Shown here one piece after another: positions 48,359-57,753 of a stretch of DNA of 64,000 nt (positions within the stretch are counted from its first letter, which is position 1; each line of letters starts with the position of its first letter). The stretch is taken from positions 1-64,000 of the forward strand of contig CALOBW010000020.1 in assembly GCA_942491525.1 (NCBI GenBank), given 5' to 3'. This stretch comes from CAYWBU01 sp942491525 (GTDB taxonomy: Bacteria; Desulfobacterota; Desulfomonilia; UBA1062). A program made the position numbers and the translations under genes. Below the pieces are notes generated by a model, which saw only the letters and a list, made by a program, of their open reading frames with translations, was not told where the DNA came from and searched no databases.

Positions 48359-49453
48359 TCAGATCATATGGATGAAGGTTTCCAGCCGGGTGGCCAGCTG
48401 GCCGCCGCTCAGGAGCTGGTCGTCCATCTCGATCAGCATATTCTGAATACCGGCCTCATCGAGATACCGCTTCATGTAGGGGTAGTCAAAGGCGTGGGGA
48501 TCACAGAACTTGAGCAGCATGAAGATGGCGCCGTCGGCCCCGCTCTGCTCGACCAGACTGACGATATTCTCGCCGCGGGCCGTGATTGAGCTGTGTTTGG
48601 CCGGACAGACGATGCGCTCCACATAGCGCGAGGTCAGGGCCTCCATGGGATCGCCCGCCATCTGGCCGGCAAACCAGCGCTGGCCGGTGCAGAGATCATC
48701 ACCGACCACCACGCCGCCGGCCTCTTCAATGATGTTGTAGATATCCGGCGAATCGCAGATACTGCCCGAGATCACCAGCCGCTTGGCGCCGTTGCTCGGC
48801 ACATCGGCGGCCTCCAGCTTTGCGACGATGGGCGGCAGCAGCTCCAGCAGCTCATCGCGGTTCATCATCATGGAGCCTTTGACCACCGCATACATGTCGG
48901 CGCCGCTGATCAAGGCCGGATTCTCCCGGCGCAGCTCATAGAGCCGCCCCAGGCTGGCCCGGATGCGGTTGAACTTGTCGATCGACTCCTGCAGATCGTC
49001 ATCGGTGATCTCACGACCGGTGGCCTCCTCAAGGTCAGACTTAAACCGCTCAAGAGTGGCGCGCATGTAGCTGCGGGCGCTCTCGGTGTTGAGCTTGACC
49101 GGCATGATCACGTCCGCGAAGAATTCATAGCGCGTATTGAGGCGCCAGATGTCGCTCAGGCGCTGAATCGAGTCACAGGTGTGCGGAAAAACCGTGCCAT
49201 CCAGAAAACCTAGCCTACCCGCGAGGCTGTCCTCCAGCACCCCGCGCACCAGCGAGCAGCAGTAGGCCTGCAGATGGTTGTCGGCCAGGGAAATATCCGA
49301 CTTGGAGGAGAAGAGCCGCATGGGGTGCAGCCCGGCCGCATAGATCAGCTCTTCGGGCGCATAGGAGCAGAGATAGCCGATAACCTTGCGGCCCTTGAAG
49401 TTGATCGAGGCCGGATCCGCAATCGCCTCATAAAAAACCTTATAGTCCTGCAT
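48359..49453 (-). CDS. 2-hydroxyacyl-CoA dehydratase subunit, second
   Basis: A 364-residue partner of the preceding family member. Family blocks include VIGYLCSYAPEELIYAAG, AYCCSLVRGVLE, FPHTCDSIQRL, SGSICDSPDIYNIIEEAGG and LKFCDPHAFDYP; the conserved Cys residues probably hold a [4Fe-4S] cluster at the heterodimer interface. GERPADELIR-like variants exist in benzoyl-CoA reductases, so a reductase role is not excluded. It lies 14 bp upstream of the other subunit and 8 bp after the CoA-ligase stop, in one operon. Confidence 0.88.
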   Translation of the reverse strand: MQDYKVFYEAIADPASINFKGRKVIGYLCSYAPEELIYAAGLHPMRLFSSKSDISLADNHLQAYCCSLVRGVLEDSLAGRLGFLDGTVFPHTCDSIQRLSDIWRLNTRYEFFADVIMPVKLNTESARSYMRATLERFKSDLEEATGREITDDDLQESIDKFNRIRASLGRLYELRRENPALISGADMYAVVKGSMMMNRDELLELLPPIVAKLEAADVPSNGAKRLVISGSICDSPDIYNIIEEAGGVVVGDDLCTGQRWFAGQMAGDPMEALTSRYVERIVCPAKHSSITARGENIVSLVEQSGADGAIFMLLKFCDPHAFDYPYMKRYLDEAGIQNMLIEMDDQLLSGGQLATRLETFIHMI

Positions 49454-49461
49454 ATCTACTC

Positions 49462-51183
49462 CTAGCGGTCGCCCACGTACTCGCCATTCTGACGCATGCG
49501 CTCAATCTCCTGGTTTTCAAGCTCCTTAAAGGCAACCTTACCCACCAGGGTCTTGGGCAGTTCATCCCTGAACTCAATTTCACGCGGACAGCTCCACTTG
49601 ATCAGGGTCTTCTGACAGTGCTTGATGATCTCGCCCTGCTTCTCACGGCTGGGATCCACCCCGTCTTTCAAAATCACAAAAGCCTTGACCCGCTCAACCT
49701 GGGTCTTGTCCGGCACACCGATGACGCAGGCGTCCTCAACGTCCGGATGCTCATAGATAACCTCCTCAACCTGGCTCGGATAGACATTCATGCCCGAAGA
49801 TTTGATCATGCGTTTGAGGCGCAGCCGGAAGTAGAAGAAGCCGTCCGCATCCTGACAGGCGATGTCGCCGGTATGCAGCCAGAGCTTGCCGTCGCTGTGA
49901 AGCTTGAGCACATCGGCAGTCTCCTCGGGCTGATTGAGGTAGCCCTTCATGACGGCCGGGCCGCTGACACAGATCTCGCCGTCCTCACCGATGGGCATCT
50001 CGGTATCCGTGCCCTCCTGGCAGATCTTGGCATCCATGTCCGGGAAAGGCACGCCGATGCTGCCCTCGCGGTAGTGCTCCATGGGCGTGGCCATGATGGC
50101 CGTGACCGCCTCGGTCAGGCCGTAGCCCTCCAGCAGTTTGACCTGGCCGCCCCGGCTGGCCACGATCTCCTCAAACTCCCGCTTGACCACCGTCGGCAGG
50201 GTGTCGGCGCCGCAGAAGGCAGCCTTGAGACAGGTCAGGTCGGCACCGCGGAAATCTTCATTTTTATTCAGCGCCGCAAAGAGGGTCGGCACGCCGATGA
50301 TGAAGGAGGGCTTCTTGGTCTTGATCAGCCTGGCGACATCCTCAGGCGTAAACTGAGGCACCAGAATGCTCTTGCCGCCGCCCATGAAGGCGCCGTTGAC
50401 GCAGACCCCCAGGCCGAAACCGTGGAAGATGGGCAGAATGGCCAGTACCGCATCATTCTCATCCAGCTGCCCCCAGGCCGCCACCATCATGCCCTCTGAG
50501 ATGAAGTTCATGTTGGTAAGCATGATGCCCTTGGGCACACCGGTGGTGCCGCCGCTGTAGAGAATCACGGCCGTATCGTCGGTTCCCATGTCGGACTTGG
50601 GCGCGGCCGGATATTTGGCCCTCATCAGATCATGCCACCAGCTGACCCGCGGATCCGCCGGTACCGGTGGGATCTTGCGCCCCTTGGTGGCCCAGAAGCC
50701 GAAACGCTTGATGGGCGAAAGATAGTCGCCGATCTTAGCCAGAATCAGCTTATTGCATGAGGTATTGCCCATGACCTTGTTGAACTTGCCGTAGAATGCA
50801 TCGATTGTCAGCGCCATGGTTGAATTTGAAACATTGAGATAAAATTCAATCTCGCTCTCGGTGGAGAGCGGATGGATCATGCTGGCCACCGCCCCAAGCT
50901 TGTTGGCCGCATAGAAACAGATGATGCCCTGAGGGGTGGTGGGCATGGAGATGGTTATGGTATCCCCCTGCTTAAGTCCCAGATCAGCCAATGCGTCGGC
51001 ACACTGGGAGATCTGAGCGGCAAACTTGCGATAGGTGCAGGTTGTACCCATAAAATCCCAGGCGATCTTATCGGGAACCCGCTCCACCGAACGCATTACC
51101 GATTCGTACATGGTGATTCTGGGGTAATCAATACTACCGGGAACATCTCCGTAAAAACTGAGCCAAGGTCTTCCTTCAATCAT
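49462..51183 (-). CDS. AMP-dependent acyl-CoA ligase
   Basis: A 573-residue ANL enzyme. Adenylation motifs: ILYSGGTTGVPKGIML, LEGYGLTEAVTA, LWLHTGDIACQDADGFFYF and LKRMIKSSGMNVYPSQVEEV; the C-terminal Lys lies in GKVAFKE. It differs from the long-chain ligase at 18940 and is probably specific for a smaller or aromatic/hydroxy acid that feeds the downstream dehydratase. It is the first gene of the ligase-dehydratase-SDR-activator operon, with GGAGG upstream of ATG. Confidence 0.88.
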   Translation of the reverse strand: MIEGRPWLSFYGDVPGSIDYPRITMYESVMRSVERVPDKIAWDFMGTTCTYRKFAAQISQCADALADLGLKQGDTITISMPTTPQGIICFYAANKLGAVASMIHPLSTESEIEFYLNVSNSTMALTIDAFYGKFNKVMGNTSCNKLILAKIGDYLSPIKRFGFWATKGRKIPPVPADPRVSWWHDLMRAKYPAAPKSDMGTDDTAVILYSGGTTGVPKGIMLTNMNFISEGMMVAAWGQLDENDAVLAILPIFHGFGLGVCVNGAFMGGGKSILVPQFTPEDVARLIKTKKPSFIIGVPTLFAALNKNEDFRGADLTCLKAAFCGADTLPTVVKREFEEIVASRGGQVKLLEGYGLTEAVTAIMATPMEHYREGSIGVPFPDMDAKICQEGTDTEMPIGEDGEICVSGPAVMKGYLNQPEETADVLKLHSDGKLWLHTGDIACQDADGFFYFRLRLKRMIKSSGMNVYPSQVEEVIYEHPDVEDACVIGVPDKTQVERVKAFVILKDGVDPSREKQGEIIKHCQKTLIKWSCPREIEFRDELPKTLVGKVAFKELENQEIERMRQNGEYVGDR

Positions 51184-51346
51184 AACATCCTCCTAAAAAG
51201 GCAAATAAATAAAGTTTATAGCACCACCACAAAAATGAATCAACATTCAGTATTAATGAGTGGTAACATAAACGCATGCCGAGACAGGATGGGCTAATCA
51301 TGAGCGGACAATCTGCCGAAGTGTTTCAAAAAGCCCTGGAGGAAAT

Positions 51347-52102
51347 ATGAAGCACTACCTTTGTCTTTTAATCGCCGCAATCCTGATCCCGTTCAGCCTA
51401 AACGCACAGCCCCTGCTGGATCAGTCGGACGCCTACTTCGAGAAGGGCTACCACCAGGGAGACAGCGCCAATCATAAAAAATCCATGGAGCTAGCCATCC
51501 GGGCCATCAATGAGGGCGACAACAGCTACGAGGCCTACTGGAAAGCGGCCCGCGGCTGCCGTTCCTATGCCGAGGAGATCAAACGCGAAAACATCAACCA
51601 GCCCGAAGCCTGGAAACCGGCCTGTGTCGAATACGGCAAACTGGGCATGAGTTACGGCGAGAAGGCCATGCAGCTCAATCCCCAGGGTGTTGAGGGCGCC
51701 CTCTACTACGGCCTGAGTGTCGGCAACTATGCCGACGGCGTCAGCATCATCACGGCAGTCAGAGAGGGCCTGGTCAAGAAGACCCAGAGCAGCTTCGAGA
51801 AGTCCTATGAACTTGACAAGACCTACATGTGGGGCGCGCCCCTGACCGCCCTGGGCCGCATGTGGAACATCCTGCCCTGGCCGCTCAAGAGCAACAAGAA
51901 GGCCCTGCCCTATCTGCGCGAAGCCCAGCAGCTGGTTCCGGACAACCCCGAGGGTAAGGTCTATCTGGCAATTGTGCTGCTGGAAAGCAAAGAGAGCAAC
52001 GACCGCACTGAGGCCGCCACTCTGTTAAAAGAGGCCAGCCAGGCCGAGATAACCTACTTTGCCGACTGGGCCAGGGATCTGATCAAGGAGCACAACCTAT
52101 AG
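51347..52102 (+). CDS. Exported TPR-like protein, TatT-type
   Basis: A 251-residue protein with a signal peptide (MKHYLCLLIAAILIPFSLNA) and helical repeats of the TPR kind: AYFEKGYHQGDSANHKKSME, EAYWKAARGCRSYAEE, MQLNPQGVEGALYYGLSVG, FEKSYELDKTYMWGAPLTAL, PYLREAQQLVPDNPEGKVYL. The order and the WGAPLTALGRMW region match the TatT family, periplasmic TPR proteins that associate with TRAP-type uptake systems or lipoproteins. No TRAP transporter genes are near. GGAGG precedes the start, and a hairpin follows. Confidence 0.72.
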   Translation: MKHYLCLLIAAILIPFSLNAQPLLDQSDAYFEKGYHQGDSANHKKSMELAIRAINEGDNSYEAYWKAARGCRSYAEEIKRENINQPEAWKPACVEYGKLGMSYGEKAMQLNPQGVEGALYYGLSVGNYADGVSIITAVREGLVKKTQSSFEKSYELDKTYMWGAPLTALGRMWNILPWPLKSNKKALPYLREAQQLVPDNPEGKVYLAIVLLESKESNDRTEAATLLKEASQAEITYFADWARDLIKEHNL

Positions 52103-52117
52103 GGGGCATCTGCCCCC
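52102..52117. terminator. Hairpin between convergent TatT-like and PilZ genes
   Basis: GGGGGC (52102-52107) pairs with GCCCCC (52112-52117) around a 4-nt loop. It overlaps the last base of the TatT-like stop codon. Confidence 0.55.
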
Positions 52118-52118
52118 A

Positions 52119-52427
52119 TCAATCCGGCCGGCCGTACTCCATGATTGCGGCAACCTGACGGTCGCTGTCACTGGAAAACTTAACTCCCATCGACTCACCC
52201 GGCCTGACCCGCACAACCCGGCAATGGACTTCGACCACCTTGCCGAAATCGACCAGATCAAGCGAGAGATTCAGGGGCGTATCAGGGTTCAACGGCTCGT
52301 TAGTCTCAATGCTGGCTCCACTCATGCTGATATCAGACACCGAGCCCTTGATAATTTTACCAAACCGGTCTTGAAACCTGGCTTCGATCACCAGCGGCCG
52401 GCGCTGATGTTTGCGCTTCTCAGACAT
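52119..52427 (-). CDS. PilZ-domain protein (c-di-GMP receptor)
   Basis: A 102-residue single PilZ domain. The c-di-GMP-binding RxxxR is present as KRKHQRRPL at the N terminus and the second motif as SDISMSGASIE (D-x-S-x-x-G). Length fits a stand-alone domain. It should bind cyclic di-GMP and alter motility or exopolysaccharide. The two chemoreceptors in this window suggest a motile organism. No diguanylate cyclase is nearby. Confidence 0.85.
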   Translation of the reverse strand: MSEKRKHQRRPLVIEARFQDRFGKIIKGSVSDISMSGASIETNEPLNPDTPLNLSLDLVDFGKVVEVHCRVVRVRPGESMGVKFSSDSDRQVAAIMEYGRPD

Positions 52428-52675
52428 ATGCCACCACCGTTCATTTAATAGATAACTTTTCGACCAGCCAGACCCGCCACCTTAGAAACAACTGCTGCCG
52501 CTGACACATTTTTACGGTTTAACCGATGCACCAATCACGAGCTCGATTCAGGGCGTTTCAGACAGGATTTCCACCCAAGCCAAACTCGCACTATTCTTGA
52601 CTATAGCGCCCAAGTCTGTTAATTCAGCCTCACTAAATTAAGCATCGATCCATGACGCTAACTGGGAGAATTATC
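52428..52675. other. Spacer ahead of dapF
   Basis: No gene is seen. It presumably carries divergent promoters for the PilZ gene and the dapF operon; TTGACT near 52594 has no convincing -10 partner. Confidence 0.4.
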
Positions 52676-53494
52676 ATGAGTTCCAAATACAAGAACATAG
52701 CCTTCAGCAAAATGTCAGGAACCGGCAATGACTTCATCGTCATCAACAACACCGATGACAGCCTGCAGATTGACTGGTCAGACTTCAGCCGTACGCTCTG
52801 CCAGCGCCGCACCAGCATCGGAGCTGACGGCGTGCTGATACTGGAACCTTCCAATGAAACCGACTTCAACTATCGGATCTTTAACGCTGACGGTTCCGAA
52901 GCCGAAATGTGCGGCAACGGCGCCCGCTGCGCCGCCCAGTACGCCTTCGAACACAGGATCGCCGACAAGACCATGCGCTTCAACACCATGGCCGGCATCA
53001 TTCAGGCGCGCATCAATGACGAAGATGTGGCCATTAAAATGACCGCCCCCCAAAACCTCAAGTGCGACATCACCATCAAAATCGCCGATCAGGACCAGGT
53101 CGTGCACCACGTCGATACCGGCGTGCCCCACACCATCATGTTCATCGATGACCTCGACAAGATCAACATCGACAAACTCGGCAGCCATATCCGCTACAAC
53201 GAGGCCTTTGCTCCGGCCGGCACCAACGCCGACTTTGTTGAAGTCATCAGCCCGAGCAGCATCCGCGTACGCACCTATGAGCGCGGCGTCGAGGGTGAAA
53301 CTCTGGCCTGCGGCACCGGCGCCGTAGCTTCAGCCCTGCTGGCCCACGCCAGCGGCAATGTCAGCGGCGCCCCCGTAGCCGTGCAGATGCCCGGCGGCAA
53401 TCTGAAGATTGATTTCAGTTCCCAAGACGGTAACTACACCGATGTCTGGCTGATCGGCAAGGTCGAGACAGTTTACACCGGCCGTATATCTTAA
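52676..53494 (+). CDS. dapF: Diaminopimelate epimerase
   Basis: A 272-residue racemase that converts LL- to meso-diaminopimelate for lysine and peptidoglycan synthesis. Both catalytic cysteines are present in the right context: Cys79 (MCGNGARC) and Cys212 (LACGTGAVA). SKMSGTGNDFIVI at the N terminus is the family start. The start at 52676 follows GGGAG; the open frame from 52652 is rejected. It is the first gene of dapF-guaA-PurF-like-MFS, with 14 bp to guaA. Confidence 0.95.
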   Translation: MSSKYKNIAFSKMSGTGNDFIVINNTDDSLQIDWSDFSRTLCQRRTSIGADGVLILEPSNETDFNYRIFNADGSEAEMCGNGARCAAQYAFEHRIADKTMRFNTMAGIIQARINDEDVAIKMTAPQNLKCDITIKIADQDQVVHHVDTGVPHTIMFIDDLDKINIDKLGSHIRYNEAFAPAGTNADFVEVISPSSIRVRTYERGVEGETLACGTGAVASALLAHASGNVSGAPVAVQMPGGNLKIDFSSQDGNYTDVWLIGKVETVYTGRIS

Positions 53495-53508
53495 AAGAAG
53501 GATTTAAT

Positions 53509-55047
53509 ATGCATGAATTAGTAGCAGTCCTGGATTTTGGCTCACAGTACGCCCAGCTGATCGCCCGCCGCATCAGAGAACTCGGCGTCTACTGCGAGAT
53601 AGTTCCCCATGATATCAGCAGCGCAGAGCTCAAGGCCATGGCCCCCAAGGCCATCGTGCTCTCGGGCGGCCCCTGCTCCGTGCTGGATACCGGCTCGCCC
53701 GACATGGATATTGCCATCTTCGAGATGGGCCTGCCCGTACTGGGCATCTGCTACGGCCTGCAGCTGATGAGCAAGCTGCTGGGCGGCACCGTTGAAGGCG
53801 GCCGCAGCGGCGAATACGGCCACGCCAACATCAGCATCAGCGATCAGAGCGACCTCTTCAGCGACATGGACAGCGGCATGAAGGTCTGGATGAGCCACGG
53901 CGACCACGTCACCGAACCGCCCACCGGCTTCAGCATCACCGCCACCACCGAGAGCTGCCCGGTCGCCGCCATCGCCAACTACGACAAGAATTTCTACGGC
54001 GTCCAGTTCCACCCCGAAGTGGCCCACACCCCCAGAGGCAAAGAGCTGCTGAGCAACTTCCTCTTCAAGGTTGCCGGCTTGAAAGGCGACTGGACCATGG
54101 CCAACTTCATCGAGGAGTCAGTCAAGGCCATTCGCGAAGAGGTCGGTGACGGCAAACTGATCCTGGGCCTCTCCGGCGGCGTTGACTCATCGGTTGCCGC
54201 CTGCCTGGTTGACAAGGCCATCGGCAGCCAGATGACCGCCATCTTCGTTGACAACGGCCTCTTGAGAGCCAACGAGGTTGACGAGATCAAATGGCTCTTC
54301 ACTGAGGAGCACAAGATCAACCTAGACATCGTGGATGCCAGGGAACTTTTCTACGACAAACTTAAGGGAGTTACCGAGCCCGAACAGAAGCGCAAGATCA
54401 TCGGCAACACCTTTATCGATGTCTTCTACGGCGAGGCCGACCGTATCGGCGGCGCCGACTTCCTGGCCCAGGGCACCCTCTACCCCGACATCATCGAGAG
54501 CCGCTCCGCCAAAGGCGGACCCTCGGCCACCATCAAGAGCCACCACAACGTTGGCGGCCTGCCCGAGGATCTGAAGTTCAAACTGATCGAGCCCCTCAAG
54601 GAGCTCTTCAAGGATGAGGTCCGTGAGCTGGGCCGCGAACTGGGTCTGCCCGAGAGCCTGCTGATGCGCCAGCCCTTCCCCGGCCCCGGCCTGGGCGTGC
54701 GCATCCTCGGCGAAGTCAACGCCCAGAAGGTGCATGTCCTGCAGCAGGCCGACCTGCGCGTGCAGGAGGAGCTCAAGAAGTGGGAGGGCTACAAGGACAT
54801 CTGGCAGAGTTTCGCCGTGCTGCTGCCCTGCAAGAGCGTCGGCGTCATGGGCGACGAACGCACCTATGAAGACGCCATCGCCATCCGCGCCGTCTCCAGC
54901 CTTGACGGCATGACCGCCGACTGGGTCAACATCCCCTATGAGATCCTGGCCCGCATCTCGACCCGCATCATCAACGAGGTCAACGGCGTCAACCGCGTGG
55001 TCTACGATATCTCATCCAAGCCGCCCGGCACCATCGAGTGGGAATAA
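53509..55047 (+). CDS. guaA: GMP synthase (glutamine-hydrolysing)
   Basis: A 512-residue enzyme that aminates XMP to GMP. The N-terminal class I glutamine amidotransferase has nucleophile Cys81 (GICYGLQ), His169 and Glu171 (FHPEVAHT). The ATP pyrophosphatase P-loop is LSGGVDSSV (222-230), and the C-terminal dimerisation domain carries RQPFPGPGLGVR and KPPGTIEWE. Complete and of normal length. AAGAAGG lies upstream of ATG. A hairpin follows. Confidence 0.97.
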   Translation: MHELVAVLDFGSQYAQLIARRIRELGVYCEIVPHDISSAELKAMAPKAIVLSGGPCSVLDTGSPDMDIAIFEMGLPVLGICYGLQLMSKLLGGTVEGGRSGEYGHANISISDQSDLFSDMDSGMKVWMSHGDHVTEPPTGFSITATTESCPVAAIANYDKNFYGVQFHPEVAHTPRGKELLSNFLFKVAGLKGDWTMANFIEESVKAIREEVGDGKLILGLSGGVDSSVAACLVDKAIGSQMTAIFVDNGLLRANEVDEIKWLFTEEHKINLDIVDARELFYDKLKGVTEPEQKRKIIGNTFIDVFYGEADRIGGADFLAQGTLYPDIIESRSAKGGPSATIKSHHNVGGLPEDLKFKLIEPLKELFKDEVRELGRELGLPESLLMRQPFPGPGLGVRILGEVNAQKVHVLQQADLRVQEELKKWEGYKDIWQSFAVLLPCKSVGVMGDERTYEDAIAIRAVSSLDGMTADWVNIPYEILARISTRIINEVNGVNRVVYDISSKPPGTIEWE

Positions 55048-55060
55048 CTTTATAATTTAG

Positions 55061-55080
55061 AGGGGACCAAACGGTCCCCT
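55061..55080 (+). terminator. Hairpin after guaA
   Basis: AGGGGACC (55061-55068), loop AAAC, GGTCCCCT (55073-55080), then ATATCATT. It may be a terminator or partial attenuator ahead of the PurF-like gene. Confidence 0.6.
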
Positions 55081-55108
55081 ATATCATTCAGACATAAGGG
55101 GAGATATT

Positions 55109-56512
55109 ATGGGTGGTTTTTTCTCGACCGCATCAAAACAGGCCTGCATTACCGACATCTTCTACGGCACCGACTACCTGTCGCATCTGGGCACCAAGCG
55201 CGGCGGCATCGCAACCTTCGGTCCCGACGGCTTCAGCCGCTCGATCCACAGCCTTGAGAACTCATACTTCAGAAACAAATTCGAGCCCCTGCTCGACAGA
55301 TTCAAGGGCAACCTCGGCATCGGCGTCATCAGCGACACCGACAGCCAGCCCCTGATTATCAACTGCCACCTGGGCAAATTTGCCCTGGTCACCGTCGGCC
55401 GAATCAACAATTTGGAAGAGCTCACCCAGCGCAGCTTGGGCCGCAACACCCACTTCTGCGAAACAGCCGGCGGCTTCATCAACCCCACCGAACTGGTGGC
55501 CTCCCTGATCTGCGAAGGCGACAGCTTTGAAGCCGGCATCGAGAACGTCATCGAGTCGGTCAAGGGCTCCTGCTCACTGCTGCTCTTGACCGAGAACGGC
55601 ATCTATGTGGCCCGCGACAAGCTGGGCCGCACCCCCATCATCATCGGCAAGAAAGACGGCGCCTTTGCCGCCAGCAGCGAGTCGAGCTGCTTCCCCAACC
55701 TGGGTTATGAGACCGACTACTACGTCGGCCCCGGTGAGATCCTGCTGATGACCGCCGACGGCTATCAGCAGCTCAGAAAACCCGGCGACAAGATGCAGGT
55801 CTGCTCCTTCCTGTGGGTCTACTACGGCTACCCCACCTCATCCTATGAGGGCATCAACGTGGAGGCGATGCGCTACAAGAACGGCCAGCTGCTGGCCAAA
55901 AACGACGATGCCCAGGCCGACATGGTGGCCGGCATCCCCGACTCCGGCATCGGCCACGCCATCGGCTACTCGCATGAGAGCGGCATTCCCTACATGCGCC
56001 CCTACTGCAAGTACACCCCCACCTGGCCCAGGTCATTCATGCCCCAGAATCAGGAGATGCGCGACCTAGTGGCCAGCATGAAGCTGATCCCCAACAAGGC
56101 CCTGATTGAGGACAAGAGCATCATCTTCAGTGATGACTCCATCGTGCGCGGCACCCAGCTCAAGGACAATGTCTCCATCCTGCATGAATACGGCGCGCGC
56201 GAGATCCACATGCGCATCGCCTGCCCGGTGCTGATCCACCCCTGCGAGTTCCTGAACTTCTCAACCTCGCGTTCGACCCTTGACCTGGCCGGCCGCAAAG
56301 CCATCAAGCAACTGGAAGGAGCCGAGGACGCCCACCTGGAGGATTACGCCTGCGACGGCAGCCAGCGCCAGTGCGCCATGGTCGACTGCATCCGCGAACG
56401 CCTCAGTCTGACAACCCTGAAATTCCAGAAACTAGATGACCTGGTGGAGGCCATCGGCCTGCCTAAGGAAAAGCTCTGCACCCACTGCTGGGACGGCAGC
56501 AGCTACTTTTAA
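55109..56512 (+). CDS. Amidophosphoribosyltransferase-like protein without N-terminal Cys
   Basis: A 467-residue PurF homologue. The glutaminase half keeps the fold (MGGFFSTASK, HLGTKRGGIATFG, KGNLGIGVISD, LGRTPIIIGKKDGAFAASSE), but the position of nucleophile Cys after Met is Gly2, and QHRGQE is replaced by LGTKRGG. The PRPP loop is intact (SDDSIVRGTQ, 341-350). C-terminal Cys residues in ACDGSQRQC and CTHCWDG suggest an iron-sulfur cluster as in Bacillus PurF. I recall this variant from other anaerobes; it may use free ammonia, a partner glutaminase, or make a different product. A canonical PurF elsewhere in the genome would support a distinct role. AAGGGGAG precedes the start. Confidence 0.8.
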   Translation: MGGFFSTASKQACITDIFYGTDYLSHLGTKRGGIATFGPDGFSRSIHSLENSYFRNKFEPLLDRFKGNLGIGVISDTDSQPLIINCHLGKFALVTVGRINNLEELTQRSLGRNTHFCETAGGFINPTELVASLICEGDSFEAGIENVIESVKGSCSLLLLTENGIYVARDKLGRTPIIIGKKDGAFAASSESSCFPNLGYETDYYVGPGEILLMTADGYQQLRKPGDKMQVCSFLWVYYGYPTSSYEGINVEAMRYKNGQLLAKNDDAQADMVAGIPDSGIGHAIGYSHESGIPYMRPYCKYTPTWPRSFMPQNQEMRDLVASMKLIPNKALIEDKSIIFSDDSIVRGTQLKDNVSILHEYGAREIHMRIACPVLIHPCEFLNFSTSRSTLDLAGRKAIKQLEGAEDAHLEDYACDGSQRQCAMVDCIRERLSLTTLKFQKLDDLVEAIGLPKEKLCTHCWDGSSYF

Positions 56513-56514
56513 AC

Positions 56515-57753
56515 ATGACGAAGCCGTTTGAAAAAAATCTGCAGTACTTCAAGTTCTGCTCCTACGGCTTCCTCAAAAACCTCAGATTTTTTGAGCCCTT
56601 TCTCATCCTGTTCTTTCTTGAGAAGGGGCTCAGCTTTACCCAGATCGGCACCCTGTACGCCATCCGCGAGATCTCAACCAACATTCTTGAAATCCCCACC
56701 GGGGTCATCGCCGATGCGCTTGGGCGCCGCCGCACCATGGTCTCATCATTTCTGGCCTACATAGTATCGTTTATCGTCTTCTATCTGACCGAGAGCTTTG
56801 CCTACTTTGCCTTGGCCATGCTCTGCTTCTCGTTCGGCGAGGCCTTCAGAACCGGCACCCACAAGGCCATGATTCTGGACTATCTGAAGCAGCACGGCTG
56901 GCAGGAGCACAAGGTTGACTACTACGGCCACACCCGCTCCTGGTCCCAGCGCGGCTCCGCCATCTCATCCCTGATTGCGGCCGGCATCGTGCTCTACAGC
57001 GGCGACTATACCGTCATCTTCCTGGCCTCAACCCTGCCCTACCTGCTGGATCTCCTGCTGATGCTGACTTACCCCAAAGATCTGGAGGGACCCGTGGCCC
57101 ATCTGGAGGGTCGGCGGGTTGGACAGAAATTCCTGGATATCTACCAAAGCATCAAACTGACCTTCAGCAGCTGGGACACCTCGCGCTCGGTGATCAATGT
57201 GGCCATGTATGACGGTTACTACAAAACCACCAAAGACTACCTCCAGCCGCTGCTGACCAGCCTGACGCTGGGCCTGCCGATCATGCTCGGCCTGGATGAG
57301 ACCCAGCGTTCCGCCGTGCTGATCGGCGTCGTCTACTTCGTGCTCTACCTGCTGACCGCAAGAGCTTCGCGCCGATCAGGGAAATTTGCCAAGCGCTTCA
57401 CCAGATTGGCGCCGCCGCTCAACTTCACCCTGCTGCTGGGCATCGGACTCGGACTCGGCAGCGGGCTCTGCTACAACATCAACTGGCCATTGCCGGCAGT
57501 CCTGCTCTTCATGCTGATTTTTATCATCCAGAATCTGCGGGCCCCCATCGGCATGGGCTACATCAGCGAGAAGGTTGATCATCAGATCATGGCATCCGCG
57601 CTCTCGATCAGATCACAGATAACATCGCTGATCACGGCCGGACTGGCCCTGGTCATGGGATTGCTGGCCGACACCCTGGGGCTGGGCTACGCCCTGATAA
57701 CGGTCTCTGCCATGCTGATGCTGATTACGCCAATCTTCTGGGCGCGCAACTAG
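56515..57753 (+). CDS. MFS transporter
   Basis: A 412-residue major facilitator with about 12 helices. The motif A region is ITNILEIPTGVIADALGRRR-like (ILEIPTGVIADALGRRRTM, about 60-78). The first loop carries charged residues rather than the FLVCR pattern of the other MFS protein. It starts 2 bp after the PurF-like stop without a ribosome binding site, so it is probably translated by coupling. Substrate unknown; linkage to purine genes makes a nucleobase or drug conceivable. The last 4 bp overlap the convergent DtxR-type gene. Confidence 0.8.
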   Translation: MTKPFEKNLQYFKFCSYGFLKNLRFFEPFLILFFLEKGLSFTQIGTLYAIREISTNILEIPTGVIADALGRRRTMVSSFLAYIVSFIVFYLTESFAYFALAMLCFSFGEAFRTGTHKAMILDYLKQHGWQEHKVDYYGHTRSWSQRGSAISSLIAAGIVLYSGDYTVIFLASTLPYLLDLLLMLTYPKDLEGPVAHLEGRRVGQKFLDIYQSIKLTFSSWDTSRSVINVAMYDGYYKTTKDYLQPLLTSLTLGLPIMLGLDETQRSAVLIGVVYFVLYLLTARASRRSGKFAKRFTRLAPPLNFTLLLGIGLGLGSGLCYNINWPLPAVLLFMLIFIIQNLRAPIGMGYISEKVDHQIMASALSIRSQITSLITAGLALVMGLLADTLGLGYALITVSAMLMLITPIFWARN

